DNA of 64,000 bases from Streptomyces spinosisporus (GCF_022698145.1 NZ_JALDAX010000012.1:124001-188000), one strand, 5' to 3'. Numbered from the stretch's first letter, positions 6,927 through 15,894 are shown. The notes: generated from the letters alone by a model not told the origin. Translations and numbers: made by a program.

Positions 6927-7994
6927 TCACTCGTACTCGGTGCCGCCCTTGCGGGTCAGGTAGGCCGGGCTTACTGCCTTGGCGATGGCTCTGCCTCCGG
7001 TCACCGGGCTGTACCGCTCGGTCGCAGGACGGATCACGACGCCCTCGCGCAGGTGGAGCTCGCGTCCGGAGACGGTCTCGCGGCCGCTCGCGATCGACAG
7101 GACCCGCTCGATGTCGTACGGACCCTCGTACAGCCGGGGCACCAACGGCAGCCGCCCGTCCAGGAGTTCGGCCGGGTCCAGCCAGTGCACCGTGCCGTCG
7201 ATCTCCGCGCTGACGTCGAAGGCGGCGTAGCCGAGGGACTCGCGGCGCCCGTCGGCGCCGTAGGTCAGGTCCTGGACGCCCGCGCCGTACACCTCGCCGA
7301 AGATGCCGATCCGGCGTGCGCCCAGTCGCTTCGCGAGTTCGGCCGCGACTTCGGCGACGCCGTGGCCGTGCACCGCCCGCCAGTACAGGTTGCGCGGATC
7401 CTCCTTCAGCGCCAGGGACTTGGCGCCGAAGCCCTTGGAGGAGACGTGCACGCGGTCCTCGTCGGCGAGATACGTCAGCAGACAGGCCGAGCCGTGCAGC
7501 TTCTCGGTCAGGACCACATCCTCGCCCGGCGCGAAGATGTCCGGAAACCGCTGGATGTTCTCGATGTCGACCCAGGGCAGCAGATCGGGCGCGGACTCCA
7601 CGTCGCCGTTCATCGTGGGCGGGATCGGCGGCACCCACTTGGTGATGCCGAGCCGCTCGGCGAAGTCCGTGCCGTCCAGGGCGGCCTGCGCGAGATCGAC
7701 GTCCGCGAGCGCCTCGGGGCGGCACACGATGCCCTGCGACAGCTCACCGCGCAGCCGCACCGCCTTCACTCGGTCCGCGTTGCCGCCCGCCAGCCGTCCG
7801 GTCAGCCCCAGTTCCTCGATCAGGCCGGCCGGCAGTATGGACTGCTCGGGGATGTAGACGGCGGCGTCGCCGGTGCGGTAGGTGCCCTTGGCGACGACCG
7901 CTCGGTACAGGCCCACCTGGGCCAGTTCGAGCGCATCGGCGTTCGGATGCTCGTGGATCGTCAGCACTTCGGCGGTGACGCGGAGCGTCGACAT
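6927..7994 (-). CDS. RNA ligase, DraRnl/Rnl5 type
   Basis: 355 residues. The nucleotidyltransferase motifs are present in order: motif I EKLHGSAC with the AMP-accepting Lys165, motif III-like IGIFGEVYG, motif IV EGVVIRP, and motif V AIAKAVSPAYL. An N-terminal OB-like domain (residues 1-115) precedes the ligase domain. This order, N-terminal OB before the adenylation domain, marks the Rnl5 family founded by Deinococcus radiodurans DraRnl, which seals 3'-OH/5'-phosphate nicks in RNA-containing duplexes. No partner kinase, phosphatase or tRNA-repair gene is adjacent. The ATG has GGGGGACC just upstream. Convergent with soxR. Confidence 0.9.
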   Translation of the reverse strand: MSTLRVTAEVLTIHEHPNADALELAQVGLYRAVVAKGTYRTGDAAVYIPEQSILPAGLIEELGLTGRLAGGNADRVKAVRLRGELSQGIVCRPEALADVDLAQAALDGTDFAERLGITKWVPPIPPTMNGDVESAPDLLPWVDIENIQRFPDIFAPGEDVVLTEKLHGSACLLTYLADEDRVHVSSKGFGAKSLALKEDPRNLYWRAVHGHGVAEVAAELAKRLGARRIGIFGEVYGAGVQDLTYGADGRRESLGYAAFDVSAEIDGTVHWLDPAELLDGRLPLVPRLYEGPYDIERVLSIASGRETVSGRELHLREGVVIRPATERYSPVTGGRAIAKAVSPAYLTRKGGTEYE

Positions 7995-8082
7995 CGCAGG
8001 TCCCCCTAGGACAACTCAGGTGTGTTTCATCGCCCTCAACTGTCCGTACGGGAAAAGGGTGGAGCGAGCGGATTTGCGGCTG

Positions 8083-8811
8083 CTAGCGTCGAGAGCCGTA
8101 CTGGGCCAGGCCCTCCGTCACCAACTGGGCGTTGGAGGCGGCCCGTTGACCGTCCGGCAGCAGCAGGGTGTCCTCCAGGCCGATGCGGGTGGCGAGCCCC
8201 AGCCGGCCGGCCAGGCGCAGCACCGGCCAGGCGCTGCCGTCCTCGCCGTGCAGCAGTACGGGGCGGCCGTGCGCGGAACCCAGGCGGGACAACAGGGCGC
8301 GCGCCGTGTCCTCGGCCGTGTCCGCCGAGGTGTCCGTCACCTCGGCCAGCACGCGCAGCACCCGCGGGCCGAGCGGCGAGACGGCGAACCTCGCGGCCCC
8401 GTCCGTCCCCGACCAGATGCCGGCCTCCACGCCCACGCCGAGTTCGATCAGCGCGGCGGCGATCTCCTCGGCGCCCTCCTCATGCCAGTTGACCGAGGCG
8501 TGGTCGGGCAGAGCGGGCAATTGCGCCCAGCTCCGGACACGCGCCAGCCGGGCCTCCGGCTCCGGCTCGGCCCAGGCACCCGTGGTGACCCCAACTGGCA
8601 CCGACACCCGCGCCCGTATGGCCTCCAACGTCGGCGCCAGCACCTTCGGCGACAGCGAATCCTCGCCACAAGGGGACTTGGGATGCACATGCACATCCAT
8701 GGCCCCGGCCGCAACGGCCCACGCCGCGGACTCGCCCATCGCTTCCGGCGTCAACGGCACCACCGCCCCGTCGACGGCCCCACGCGGCCCATTGAGACAC
8801 ACCTGCAGCAT
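8083..8811 (-). CDS. BKACE-family (3-keto-5-aminohexanoate cleavage-like) enzyme, short form
   Basis: 242 residues, shorter than most family members (about 270-310). It keeps the zinc-binding HVH motif (His41, His43 in VHVHPKSPCGEDSL), VTTGAW, the VNWHEEG loop, GVEAGIWS, and the C-terminal IGLEDTLLLPDG. The family cleaves beta-keto acids with acetyl-CoA to give acetoacetate plus a new acyl-CoA. The substrate cannot be assigned. The ATG is preceded by GGGGG. Several decayed copies of its 5' region lie upstream (8.8-9.3 kb), which suggests repeated slippage around this promoter. Confidence 0.85.
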   Translation of the reverse strand: MLQVCLNGPRGAVDGAVVPLTPEAMGESAAWAVAAGAMDVHVHPKSPCGEDSLSPKVLAPTLEAIRARVSVPVGVTTGAWAEPEPEARLARVRSWAQLPALPDHASVNWHEEGAEEIAAALIELGVGVEAGIWSGTDGAARFAVSPLGPRVLRVLAEVTDTSADTAEDTARALLSRLGSAHGRPVLLHGEDGSAWPVLRLAGRLGLATRIGLEDTLLLPDGQRAASNAQLVTEGLAQYGSRR

Positions 8812-9310
8812 GCCCCCAGCCTGCCATCCGACACCGACAACGGCCCGTCGTCCGCTGTCCGTCGAGCATCGCGGGCCGTCACATCGCCTCCGGCGTCATC
8901 GGCGCCATGCCCCTGTCGCCAGACCCACCGACAACGGCCCGCCGCCCACCGGGCATCGTCGGGTGCCAGAGCCCCTTCGGCGAGTGCGAGTCCTCGCAGC
9001 AGGGCGTGTTGGAGTGGGCATGGAGGCTCGTGGCCTTGGCCGCGGCGGCGCGCGCCGTCGGGCTCGGCGGTCGCCTGCGGGGTCGGCGGCAGCATGCCCC
9101 AGCCTGCCGGGCCCCACCGACAACGGCCCGCCGCCCACCGGGCATCGTCGGATGTCAGAGCCCTTCGGCGAGTGCGAGTCCTCGCAGCAGGGCGTCGTGG
9201 AGTGGACATGGACGTCCGTGGCCGTGGCCGCGGCGGCCCGCGCCGTCGGACTCGGCGGTCACCTGCGGGGTCGGCAGCATGCCCCCAGCCTGCCGGCCGT
9301 TACCAGCAGC
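8812..9310. repeat. Decayed tandem copies of the 5' end of the BKACE gene
   Basis: This stretch carries no intact gene. The block CCTTCGGCGA...TCCTCGC that lies inside the enzyme gene at 8643 recurs at 8974 and 9162, and each recurrence is followed by degenerate versions of the same downstream sequence, including GGCAGCATGCC..CAGCCTGCC and CCGACAACGGCCCG. Read on the minus strand, one copy still encodes HAHSNTPCCEDSHSPK against the real HVHPKSPCGEDSLSPK. The copies therefore contain the N-terminal coding region plus upstream DNA and have decayed by point changes and small indels. Confidence 0.75.
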
Positions 9311-9320
9311 ATCCCGCCCC

Positions 9321-9486
9321 GCCGCCCGCAGGGCACTCCAGGCAACGCGCGGCGTCGAAGCAACATCCCCGCCCTGCCGCCCGCAGGGCACCCCCGCCCT
9401 GCCGCCCGCAGGGCACCCCCGCCCCGCCGCCCGCAGGGCACGCCCCGCCGCCCGCAGGGCACCCCAGGCAATGCGCGGCGTAGAAG
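9321..9486. repeat. Cluster of five GCCGCCCGCAGGGCAC repeats
   Basis: The 16-mer GCCGCCCGCAGGGCAC starts at 9321, 9376, 9401, 9426 and 9447. Spacing is irregular (55, 25, 25, 21 bp). The first and last copies extend into a 40-bp near-identical unit ending GCGCGGCGT.GAAG (9321-9360 and 9447-9486). Each unit contains a short GCCC-GCA-GGGC inverted repeat. It lies just 3' of the zinc-ribbon gene ending at 9541 and could act as a run of weak hairpins or terminators. There are no spacers of constant length, so it is not a CRISPR. Confidence 0.7.
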
Positions 9487-9540
9487 GAGCGTTCCCCGGC
9501 TTGCAGGGGGTGCGGCATCCCCGGCGCACCCCCGTCGTGC

Positions 9541-10143
9541 TCAGGCCGACACGAGCAGCCTTCCGCGCCTTGCGTCAGCCAGGGCCTCGGGCTTGAGCAC
9601 GGGCCGTGGTACGAGAATTCCGCAGTGGGTGCAGACCGGACCCGACGACGGTTCGTGGTCCAGGTCGTATTTCCAGATCAGGCGCTCGGTGCCGCACACC
9701 GGGCAGCAGGCGCCCGGTTCGTGCTCCAGGCCGGAGATCAGCCGGCGCAGCACCTCGGCCAGCGGTTCGCGCGGGTGCACCCGCGGGTCGTCGCACCAGG
9801 CGACTCCGAATCCGCCCCAGGTCAGACGGTGCCAGTCGTCCACGCTGCCCGGACGACGCAACCCGTCGTGCTTCTCCTTCTTGCGCCGCTCGGCGAACTC
9901 GACCTCATAGGCCAGCCAGACCGTGCGGGCTTCCTCCAACTCCTCCAGCGCGGCCACGAGCCGCACCGGGTCGGGGGAGCGGTCCTCAGGACCGAACCCT
10001 GCCCGGGAGCACAAATGGTCCCAGGTCGCCCTGTGCCCGTAAGGAGCGAACCGCTCAAGGCACTTGCGAAGTGAGTAGCGCCGCAGTGCCAGATCGCACC
10101 GCGGATCGCGGACCTGTCTCGCCAGACTCCGGAAACCGGCCAT
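9541..10143 (-). CDS. Hypothetical protein with C-terminal zinc ribbon
   Basis: 200 residues, no enzyme family recognised. The N-terminal 130 residues are helical and Arg/Glu rich (LRKCLERFAPYGHRATW; ALEELEEARTVWLAYEVEF). The C-terminal part has a rubredoxin-like or zinc-ribbon arrangement, CCPVCGTERLIWKY followed 23 residues later by CTHCG, with both CxxC knuckles intact. No signal peptide. The ATG start has GGAGG nine bases upstream. It diverges from the penicillin-acylase-family gene across 220 bp and has no obvious partner. A nucleic-acid or protein-binding role is possible but unproven. Confidence 0.75.
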   Translation of the reverse strand: MAGFRSLARQVRDPRCDLALRRYSLRKCLERFAPYGHRATWDHLCSRAGFGPEDRSPDPVRLVAALEELEEARTVWLAYEVEFAERRKKEKHDGLRRPGSVDDWHRLTWGGFGVAWCDDPRVHPREPLAEVLRRLISGLEHEPGACCPVCGTERLIWKYDLDHEPSSGPVCTHCGILVPRPVLKPEALADARRGRLLVSA

Positions 10144-10364
10144 CGCCCTGCACCTCCGTCACACCTGCACCTGTACTTCGGTCACTTCGGCGTCGTCGAA
10201 CGGACGTCGCCGAATAGACGTATCGACAGCCGATTCGGCTCCATCCGATTTCCGATGACCCCCATAAGCCGCCGTGCCTACTCCACAACTTGACGCATGT
10301 TCATCTTCTATCCCGGGGATACCGGCGGTAACGTCCCGGCTCACCCCCGTCGGTAGGAGCTGTC

Positions 10365-13148
10365 ATGCCACGACGCACCTCACGCAGCGCGCCGCACAGA
10401 CTGAGAACTCCCGGCAGACTCGCCGGGTTCCTGAAGACGGCATCCATATGCGTCCTGATTGCAGGCCTTTTGTCCCCGCTCACCCAGGCGACGGCGGCCG
10501 CCGCCACGGCCCCGAACGACTACTGCGGCGGCCAGTGCTCCGACATCCTGCCGCCGGGTGAGAACGGCAACGCGACCCTGGCCCAGATCCTGCTCAACCA
10601 GGCCTTCGGAACCCAGCCCGACCACGCGGAGGACCAGCTCGGCCCCTACGCCGACCTGGCCGGAGGCTACTCCGCGCTCACCGACGCGAAGATCGACGAC
10701 TTCTTCAACGACGCGTCGTTCGGAGTCGCTTCCGATCAGGTCGCCTCCACGGAGAAGCCGGCGGGCCGCACCGACGTCACGATCGCCCGGGACAAGAAGA
10801 CCGGTGTGCCGCACATCACTGGCACCACGCGCTACGGCACGGAGTTCGGGGCCGGGTACGCCGCGGCCGAGGACCGGCTCTGGCTCATGGACCTCTTCCG
10901 GCACGTGGGACGCGGCCAGCTGACCACCTTCGCGGGCGGCGCCCCGGCCAACCAGGGCCTGGAGCAGCAGTTCTACCGCAACGCCCCCTACACCGAGGCC
11001 GATCTGCAGGCCCAGATCGACAGCGCGGTCGCGAACAACGGCGACCGCGGCCGGCAGGCCCTCGACGACGCGAATGCCTACATAGCGGGCATAAACTCCT
11101 ATATCGACGCCTCCGACTCGGGCCGCTACTTCCCCGGTGAGTACGTCCTGACCGGCCACAAGGACGCCATCACCAACGCCGGCACGATCGACCACTTCAA
11201 ACTCACCGACCTGGTCGCCCTGGCCTCCGTGATCGGCTCCCTGTTCGGCTCGGGCGGCGGCGGAGAGGTCAACAACGCGATCTCACTCCTGGCCGCCCAG
11301 TCCAAGTACGGCGTGGAGGAGGGCACCAAGGTCTGGGAGTCCTTCCGCGAGCGCAACGACCCCGAGGCCGCCCTCACCGTCCACAACGGCGAGAGCTTCC
11401 CGTACGGCGCCAAGCCCGACAGCGCCCAGGGCGAGGCCCTGCCCGACGCCGGTTCGGTGACGACCGAGCCGCTGGTCTACGACGCCACCGGCACCGGCGC
11501 GAGCCAGAGCGCCACCTCCGCCGCCAAGGCGGCCACCGCCAGTGCGCTCGGCTCGGCCAGGCGCGGGATGTCCAACGCCCTCGTCGTCAGCGGCAAGCAC
11601 ACCGCGAGCGGCCATCCCATCGCGGTGTTCGGCCCGCAGACCGGCTACTTCGCCCCGCAGCTGCTGATGCTCCAGGAGATCCAGGGCCCCGGCATCAGCG
11701 CCCGCGGCGCCTCCTTCGCGGGCCTGAGCATGTACGTCGAACTCGGCCGCGGCCAGGACTACTCGTGGTCCGCGACCACCTCGGGCCAGGACATCATCGA
11801 CTCCTACGCCGTCGAACTGTGCCAGGACGACCACCACTACCTGTACCACGGCACCTGCACGGCCATGGACAAGGTCGAGCAGAAGAACTCCTGGAAGCCG
11901 ACCACGGCCGACGGCACGGCCGCGGGGTCGTACACCATGCGCGTGTGGCGGACGAAGTACGGGCCCGTGGCCTACCGCGCGACCGTCGGCGGCAAGAAGG
12001 TCGCCTACACCACCCTGCGCTCGTCCTATCTGCACGAGGCCGACTCGATCATCGGCTTCCAGATGCTCAACGACCCCGGCTACGTCAAGGGCCCGAAGGA
12101 CTTCCAGAGCGCGGCCCAGCACATCAACTTCACCTTCAACTGGTTCTACGCCGACTCCCAGCACACCGCGTACTACAACAGCGGTGACAACCCGGTGCGC
12201 GCGAGCGGCGTCGACTCCGAGTTCCCGGTGTGGGGACAGGCCGCCTACGAGTGGAAGAACTGGGACCCGGCCACCAACACGGCGGCCTACACCCCCGCGG
12301 CGCAGCACCCCAACTCCGTCGACCAGGACTACTACATCTCCTGGAACAACAAACAGGCCCTCAACTACACGACCGCGAGCTGGGGCGACGGCTCGGTCCA
12401 CCGCGGCAACCTGCTGGACGACCGGGTGAAGAAGCTGGTCGCGGCCGGCGGGGTGACCCGTACGAAACTGGTGCAGGCCATGGCGGACGCCGCCCTCGCC
12501 GACCTGCGCGCCGAGGACGTGCTGCCGGACCTGCTGAAGGTGATCGACAGCAGCACGGTCACCGACCCCACGGCCGCGGCGGCCGTCGGCAAGCTCAAGA
12601 CCTGGCTGACGGCGGGCGGCAGGCGCACGGAGACCTCGCCGGGATCCAAGGCCTACGCCGACTCCGAGGCGATCCGCATCCTGGACGCCTGGTGGCCGCT
12701 GCTGGTGAAGGCCGAGTTCCAGCCCGGCCTCGGCGACGACCTGTACACCGCGTTCACCGCGAACCTGCCCATCGACGAGTCCCCGTCCGCCGGCCACGGC
12801 CCCACCGGCTCGCACGCCGGCAGCTCCTTCCAGTACGGCTGGTGGAGCTACGTCGACAAGGACGTACGGGCCGTGCTCGGTGAGCCGGTGCAGGGTCCGC
12901 TGGCCGAGAAGTACTGCGGCGGCGGCGACCTGAGCGACTGCCGGTCCATCCTGATCAGCACGCTCAAGGAGGCGGCCGGCACGTCCGCGTCCGCGGTCTA
13001 CCCCGGCGACGACCTGTGCTCGGCGGGCGACCAGTGGTGCGCCGACTCGATCAACCAGCGCACGCTGGGCGGCATCAAGCACCACACCATCAGCTGGCAG
13101 AACCGGCCCACCTTCCAGCAGGTGGTGGAGTACACCTCGCACCGGTGA
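10365..13148 (+). CDS. Secreted penicillin acylase family (Ntn-hydrolase) protein
   Basis: 927 residues. The N-terminus (RRTSRSAPHRLR, then FLKTASICVLIAGLLSPL and an Ala-rich stretch) is an export signal. The alpha-chain signature VTIARDKKTGVPHITGTTR, followed by GYAAAEDRLWLMDLFRHVGRG, is typical of the penicillin/acyl-homoserine-lactone acylase family. The beta chain should begin at Ser403 in GMSNALVVSGKHT, with GPQTGY and WSATTSG as oxyanion and active-site loops. The residue before the nucleophile is Met rather than the usual Gly, a feature to check. The enzyme would mature by autocleavage and hydrolyse an amide such as a beta-lactam side chain, N-acyl homoserine lactone or acylated lipopeptide; the substrate is not determinable. 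RBS AGGAG. Confidence 0.88.
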   Translation: MPRRTSRSAPHRLRTPGRLAGFLKTASICVLIAGLLSPLTQATAAAATAPNDYCGGQCSDILPPGENGNATLAQILLNQAFGTQPDHAEDQLGPYADLAGGYSALTDAKIDDFFNDASFGVASDQVASTEKPAGRTDVTIARDKKTGVPHITGTTRYGTEFGAGYAAAEDRLWLMDLFRHVGRGQLTTFAGGAPANQGLEQQFYRNAPYTEADLQAQIDSAVANNGDRGRQALDDANAYIAGINSYIDASDSGRYFPGEYVLTGHKDAITNAGTIDHFKLTDLVALASVIGSLFGSGGGGEVNNAISLLAAQSKYGVEEGTKVWESFRERNDPEAALTVHNGESFPYGAKPDSAQGEALPDAGSVTTEPLVYDATGTGASQSATSAAKAATASALGSARRGMSNALVVSGKHTASGHPIAVFGPQTGYFAPQLLMLQEIQGPGISARGASFAGLSMYVELGRGQDYSWSATTSGQDIIDSYAVELCQDDHHYLYHGTCTAMDKVEQKNSWKPTTADGTAAGSYTMRVWRTKYGPVAYRATVGGKKVAYTTLRSSYLHEADSIIGFQMLNDPGYVKGPKDFQSAAQHINFTFNWFYADSQHTAYYNSGDNPVRASGVDSEFPVWGQAAYEWKNWDPATNTAAYTPAAQHPNSVDQDYYISWNNKQALNYTTASWGDGSVHRGNLLDDRVKKLVAAGGVTRTKLVQAMADAALADLRAEDVLPDLLKVIDSSTVTDPTAAAAVGKLKTWLTAGGRRTETSPGSKAYADSEAIRILDAWWPLLVKAEFQPGLGDDLYTAFTANLPIDESPSAGHGPTGSHAGSSFQYGWWSYVDKDVRAVLGEPVQGPLAEKYCGGGDLSDCRSILISTLKEAAGTSASAVYPGDDLCSAGDQWCADSINQRTLGGIKHHTISWQNRPTFQQVVEYTSHR

Positions 13149-13157
13149 CGCACGGCA

Positions 13158-13188
13158 GGCGGCGGGTCAGCGGATGCGGCCCGCCGCC
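13158..13188. terminator. Inverted repeat between convergent genes
   Basis: GGCGGCGGG (13158-13166) pairs with CCCGCCGCC (13180-13188) around a 13-nt loop, starting 10 bp after the acylase stop and running into the last codons of the convergent alpha/beta hydrolase. The position fits a bidirectional terminator. There is no U-tract, as is common in Streptomyces. Confidence 0.55.
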
Positions 13189-14489
13189 AGCACGATCCGG
13201 GCCAGTTCCGGGTGCACGATGTCGCTGTGCGCCCCGGAGGGCGGCCCGCCCCTTCGGACCACTGCCGCGGCGTCCACGTTCACGCAGCCCGACGCGGGCA
13301 GCGTCGCCGTCAGCGCCTCGGCGAGGGTGAACGCGCGCGTGCCGGGCACCGCCTGCACACCGTCGTACCCCATTGCCCCCCACTTGGCGCCCAGCACCTG
13401 CGCCAGAGCGGCGTTCTCGATCACGCCCTGGGCGTCGTTCGCCATGCGCGACGCCAGCGGATAGATCGTGCCGAGCGCCGAGTCGAAGCGGGAGTGGCAG
13501 CACACCAGTGGCCCGTCGATGCGGTTCTGCTGGCCCTGCAGCACTCCTCCCGCGTGCGCGTCGTGCGGCAGCCTGGCCGCGAACGCGTAGTGGGAGAAGG
13601 CGCCTTGGAGCAGTGTCACCGACTTCACCGTGTGCACCCCGTCCGGCAGACCGCGCAGCGCGAACGACACCAGCCGCCCGCCGAAGCTGTGCCCGACCAG
13701 ATGCACCCGCACGTCCGGCGCCCTGGTGGCCAACTGCCCTACGGCGCGCCCGAGTCCACGCTCACCGACGGTTCCCGCGCGCCGCTTCATCGCGTAGTAC
13801 GTCGCCTGCCGCAGCAGCTCCTTCGCCCCGTCCCATGGGTTCGGTAGTGTGAACTGCGCCTCGGCGTCGCCGGATCGGAGGACCGACAGCGCCCGGGTGA
13901 ACTCGTCGCACAGCGTCGTCGCGTCGCCGGTGAACAGCACCGGATCGCTCTGCGGGACACCTTCGGCGAGCGTGTCCGCTGCGAACAGCGGCTGCGGTCC
14001 GCCGGGTACGACCTCCACCAGCAGCCGTACGAGCCGTCCGAACTCCTCCAGTTCGTGCTCGGGCCGCTGGTCCAGCATGCGTGCGATCTGGTCGACGACG
14101 GTGGCCCGGCCGGGAAAGGTCTCAAGGAGCGCGTGCCGGGTGTCCTTGTCCAGCGCGGGCCTCGGGACGGCCTCGGCCTCCGTGGCCACCACGGACTTGG
14201 GGAAGTCGGGGATCGGTTCGTCGCTGAAGCGCATCGACGGCCAGACCACGCCCACGTACCCGATCCTCGCCCTCGGCGCGAGCCGGGGGACCGGTGCGAA
14301 GAACCGCCGGTAGAGGGCGGTCGCACCCGAGCGGTCGTTGTTCCAGCCGTGCGCGAACACGATCAGGTCGTGCACTCCACGGGCGGTCACCCCGGCGAGC
14401 AGTTCGTCCCGTTCCCGGCCGTCGACGTCGCCGTCCGCGTCGAAGGTCAGCTCCCAGTACGGAGTCACGCTCTTCTGCGGCCCTGCCAT
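13167..14489 (-). CDS. Alpha/beta hydrolase-fold protein with GHSFGG nucleophile elbow
   Basis: 440 residues from the ATG of MAGPQKSVTP; an ATG 14 codons upstream (MRPQGIAT) is an alternative. The motifs are LIVFAHGWNND near residue 45 (oxyanion loop) and HLVGHSFGGRLVSF with nucleophile Ser268. Near the C-terminus GAHSDIVHPELARIVL supplies a plausible catalytic His, with Asp in the preceding CCHSRFDSALG region. Residues 100-230 form a long alpha-helical cap. No signal peptide, so probably cytoplasmic. It resembles the large serine-peptidase/lipase-like hydrolases of actinomycetes with unknown substrate. It lies downstream of the NamZ-like gene on the same strand. Confidence 0.85.
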   Translation of the reverse strand: MAGPQKSVTPYWELTFDADGDVDGRERDELLAGVTARGVHDLIVFAHGWNNDRSGATALYRRFFAPVPRLAPRARIGYVGVVWPSMRFSDEPIPDFPKSVVATEAEAVPRPALDKDTRHALLETFPGRATVVDQIARMLDQRPEHELEEFGRLVRLLVEVVPGGPQPLFAADTLAEGVPQSDPVLFTGDATTLCDEFTRALSVLRSGDAEAQFTLPNPWDGAKELLRQATYYAMKRRAGTVGERGLGRAVGQLATRAPDVRVHLVGHSFGGRLVSFALRGLPDGVHTVKSVTLLQGAFSHYAFAARLPHDAHAGGVLQGQQNRIDGPLVCCHSRFDSALGTIYPLASRMANDAQGVIENAALAQVLGAKWGAMGYDGVQAVPGTRAFTLAEALTATLPASGCVNVDAAAVVRRGGPPSGAHSDIVHPELARIVLAAGRIR

Positions 14490-14569
14490 GACCGGCCCCC
14501 TCGCCGCCGTAGCGATGCCCTGTGGGCGCATCGTCCTGCCGGCGGACGAGGTTGGCCATACGCCACGGC

Positions 14570-15814
14570 TCACTTGTAGAGGAGGTATTCCCTTCGAACG
14601 CGCCGGAAGGCGGCCAGTTCCCGCTGCCAGCCGGCGACCACGTCGTCCGTGCCCGCGCCCGCGTCGATCGCGGTCCGCACCTGCGTGGAGCCCGTCAGCT
14701 TGTCGATCCAGTTGTCGGACCGCCAGGCGAAGCCGCTCCACACCTTCTTGGCGGTCACCAGCAGGGCGATGCCGGTGCGCACGGGGTCGTAGGCCGCGCG
14801 GTCGTGCACATGGATCTGCACCCCGCCGACCGTCTTGCCCTGGAACTTGGAGAACGTCGGCGCGAAGTACGCCTCCCTGAAGTGCACGCCGGGCAGGCCG
14901 AGTTCGTTCATGGCCACGGCCCACCGGCCGTCGACGCCCTCGGCGCCGAGCAGTTCGAAGGGCCGGGTCGTGCCGCGTCCCTCGGACAGGTTGGTGCCCT
15001 CGAACATGCACGTCCCCGAGTACACCAACGCCGTGTACGGGGTCGGCATGTTCGGGCTCGGCGGCACCCAGGGGAGCGCCGAGGCGTCGTAGAACTTCGA
15101 GCGCTGCCAGCCCGTCATCCGCACGGTCTGAAGGGGGACCGGCGCGGTGAGGAACTCCCCGTTGAACAGCCGGGCCAGCTCGCACACGGTCATGCCGTGC
15201 GCCTGGGAGATCGGCTGCCGCCCGACGAAGGTGGCGAACTCCTTGTGCAGCACCGGCCCTTGGGCCGAGCGTCCGGTCACCGGGTTGGGGCGGTCGAGGA
15301 CGACGAAGCGCTTGCCGGCGAGCTGCGCCGCCTCCATGCAGTCGTAGAGCGTCCAGATGTACGTGTAGAAGCGGGCGCCGGCGTCCTGGATGTCGAAGAC
15401 GATCGTGTCGACGCCCGCGGTGGTGAAGATGTCGGCGAGGGCCTGGCCGCTCTTGAGGTACGTGTCGTAGACGGGCAGCCCGGTGGCGGGGTCGTCGTAG
15501 CGGCCCTCGGAGCCGCCGGCCTGGGCGGTGCCGCGGAAGCCGTGCTCGGGGCCGAAGACCGCGGTGAGGTTCACGCGGTCGTCCGCGTGCATGACGTCGA
15601 CGATGTGGCGGACGTCCCGTGTCACGCCGGTGGGGTTGGTGACGATGCCGACGCGTTGGCCTTCGAGGGGGGCGTAGCCGGTGGCGGCGAGGTTCTCGAA
15701 GCCGGTGCGGAAGGGGGTGTGGTGTTTTGCGGCGGCTGCTCTGGCCGGGGGTGCCGCGGTGATGGATGCTGCTGCCGTGGTCGCTGCGAGGAGGGCTCGT
15801 CTGCTTGGGCGCAT
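14570..15814 (-). CDS. Exported DUF1343 protein (NamZ-like exo-N-acetylmuramidase family)
   Basis: 414 residues starting at MRPSRRALLAATTAAAS, a twin-arginine-style signal followed by an Ala-rich stretch ending PPARAAAA. The mature protein shows the DUF1343 landmarks VGIVTNPTGVTRD, VFGPEHGFRG, GLPVYDTY, DTIVFDIQDAGARFYTY, VLDRPNPV, HGMTVCELARLFNGE and SEGRGTTRPFE. Family members such as Bacillus NamZ release terminal N-acetylmuramic acid from peptidoglycan fragments. In Streptomyces this would serve wall recycling outside the cell. The start was chosen because the upstream extension to 15976 crosses the genome repeat and has no signal character. Confidence 0.88.
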   Translation of the reverse strand: MRPSRRALLAATTAAASITAAPPARAAAAKHHTPFRTGFENLAATGYAPLEGQRVGIVTNPTGVTRDVRHIVDVMHADDRVNLTAVFGPEHGFRGTAQAGGSEGRYDDPATGLPVYDTYLKSGQALADIFTTAGVDTIVFDIQDAGARFYTYIWTLYDCMEAAQLAGKRFVVLDRPNPVTGRSAQGPVLHKEFATFVGRQPISQAHGMTVCELARLFNGEFLTAPVPLQTVRMTGWQRSKFYDASALPWVPPSPNMPTPYTALVYSGTCMFEGTNLSEGRGTTRPFELLGAEGVDGRWAVAMNELGLPGVHFREAYFAPTFSKFQGKTVGGVQIHVHDRAAYDPVRTGIALLVTAKKVWSGFAWRSDNWIDKLTGSTQVRTAIDAGAGTDDVVAGWQRELAAFRRVRREYLLYK

Positions 15815-15874
15815 GGGGTGCAAGGTATTGCTCCCGCCGGTTGTGGGGAAGGCGCGGGTTGGTCGTGGCTTGTC

Positions 15875-15894
15875 GCGCAGTTCCCCGCGCCCCT
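15875..15894 (+). repeat. Dispersed intergenic repeat, copy 2
   Basis: Exact copy of GCGCAGTTCCCCGCGCCCCT in the divergent region between the NamZ-like gene and the SDR operon. Similarity to the copy at 58874 extends about 20 bp further upstream (GCGGGTT.GTC..GGCTT preceding the core in both), so these two copies share roughly 40 bp. It is upstream of, and separate from, the TetR operator at 15926. Confidence 0.75.

Noticed and set aside
9321..9486. CRISPR array
   Set aside because: Repeats are 16 bp, spaced irregularly at 21-55 bp, and the intervening bases are themselves similar. There are no cas genes in the window.
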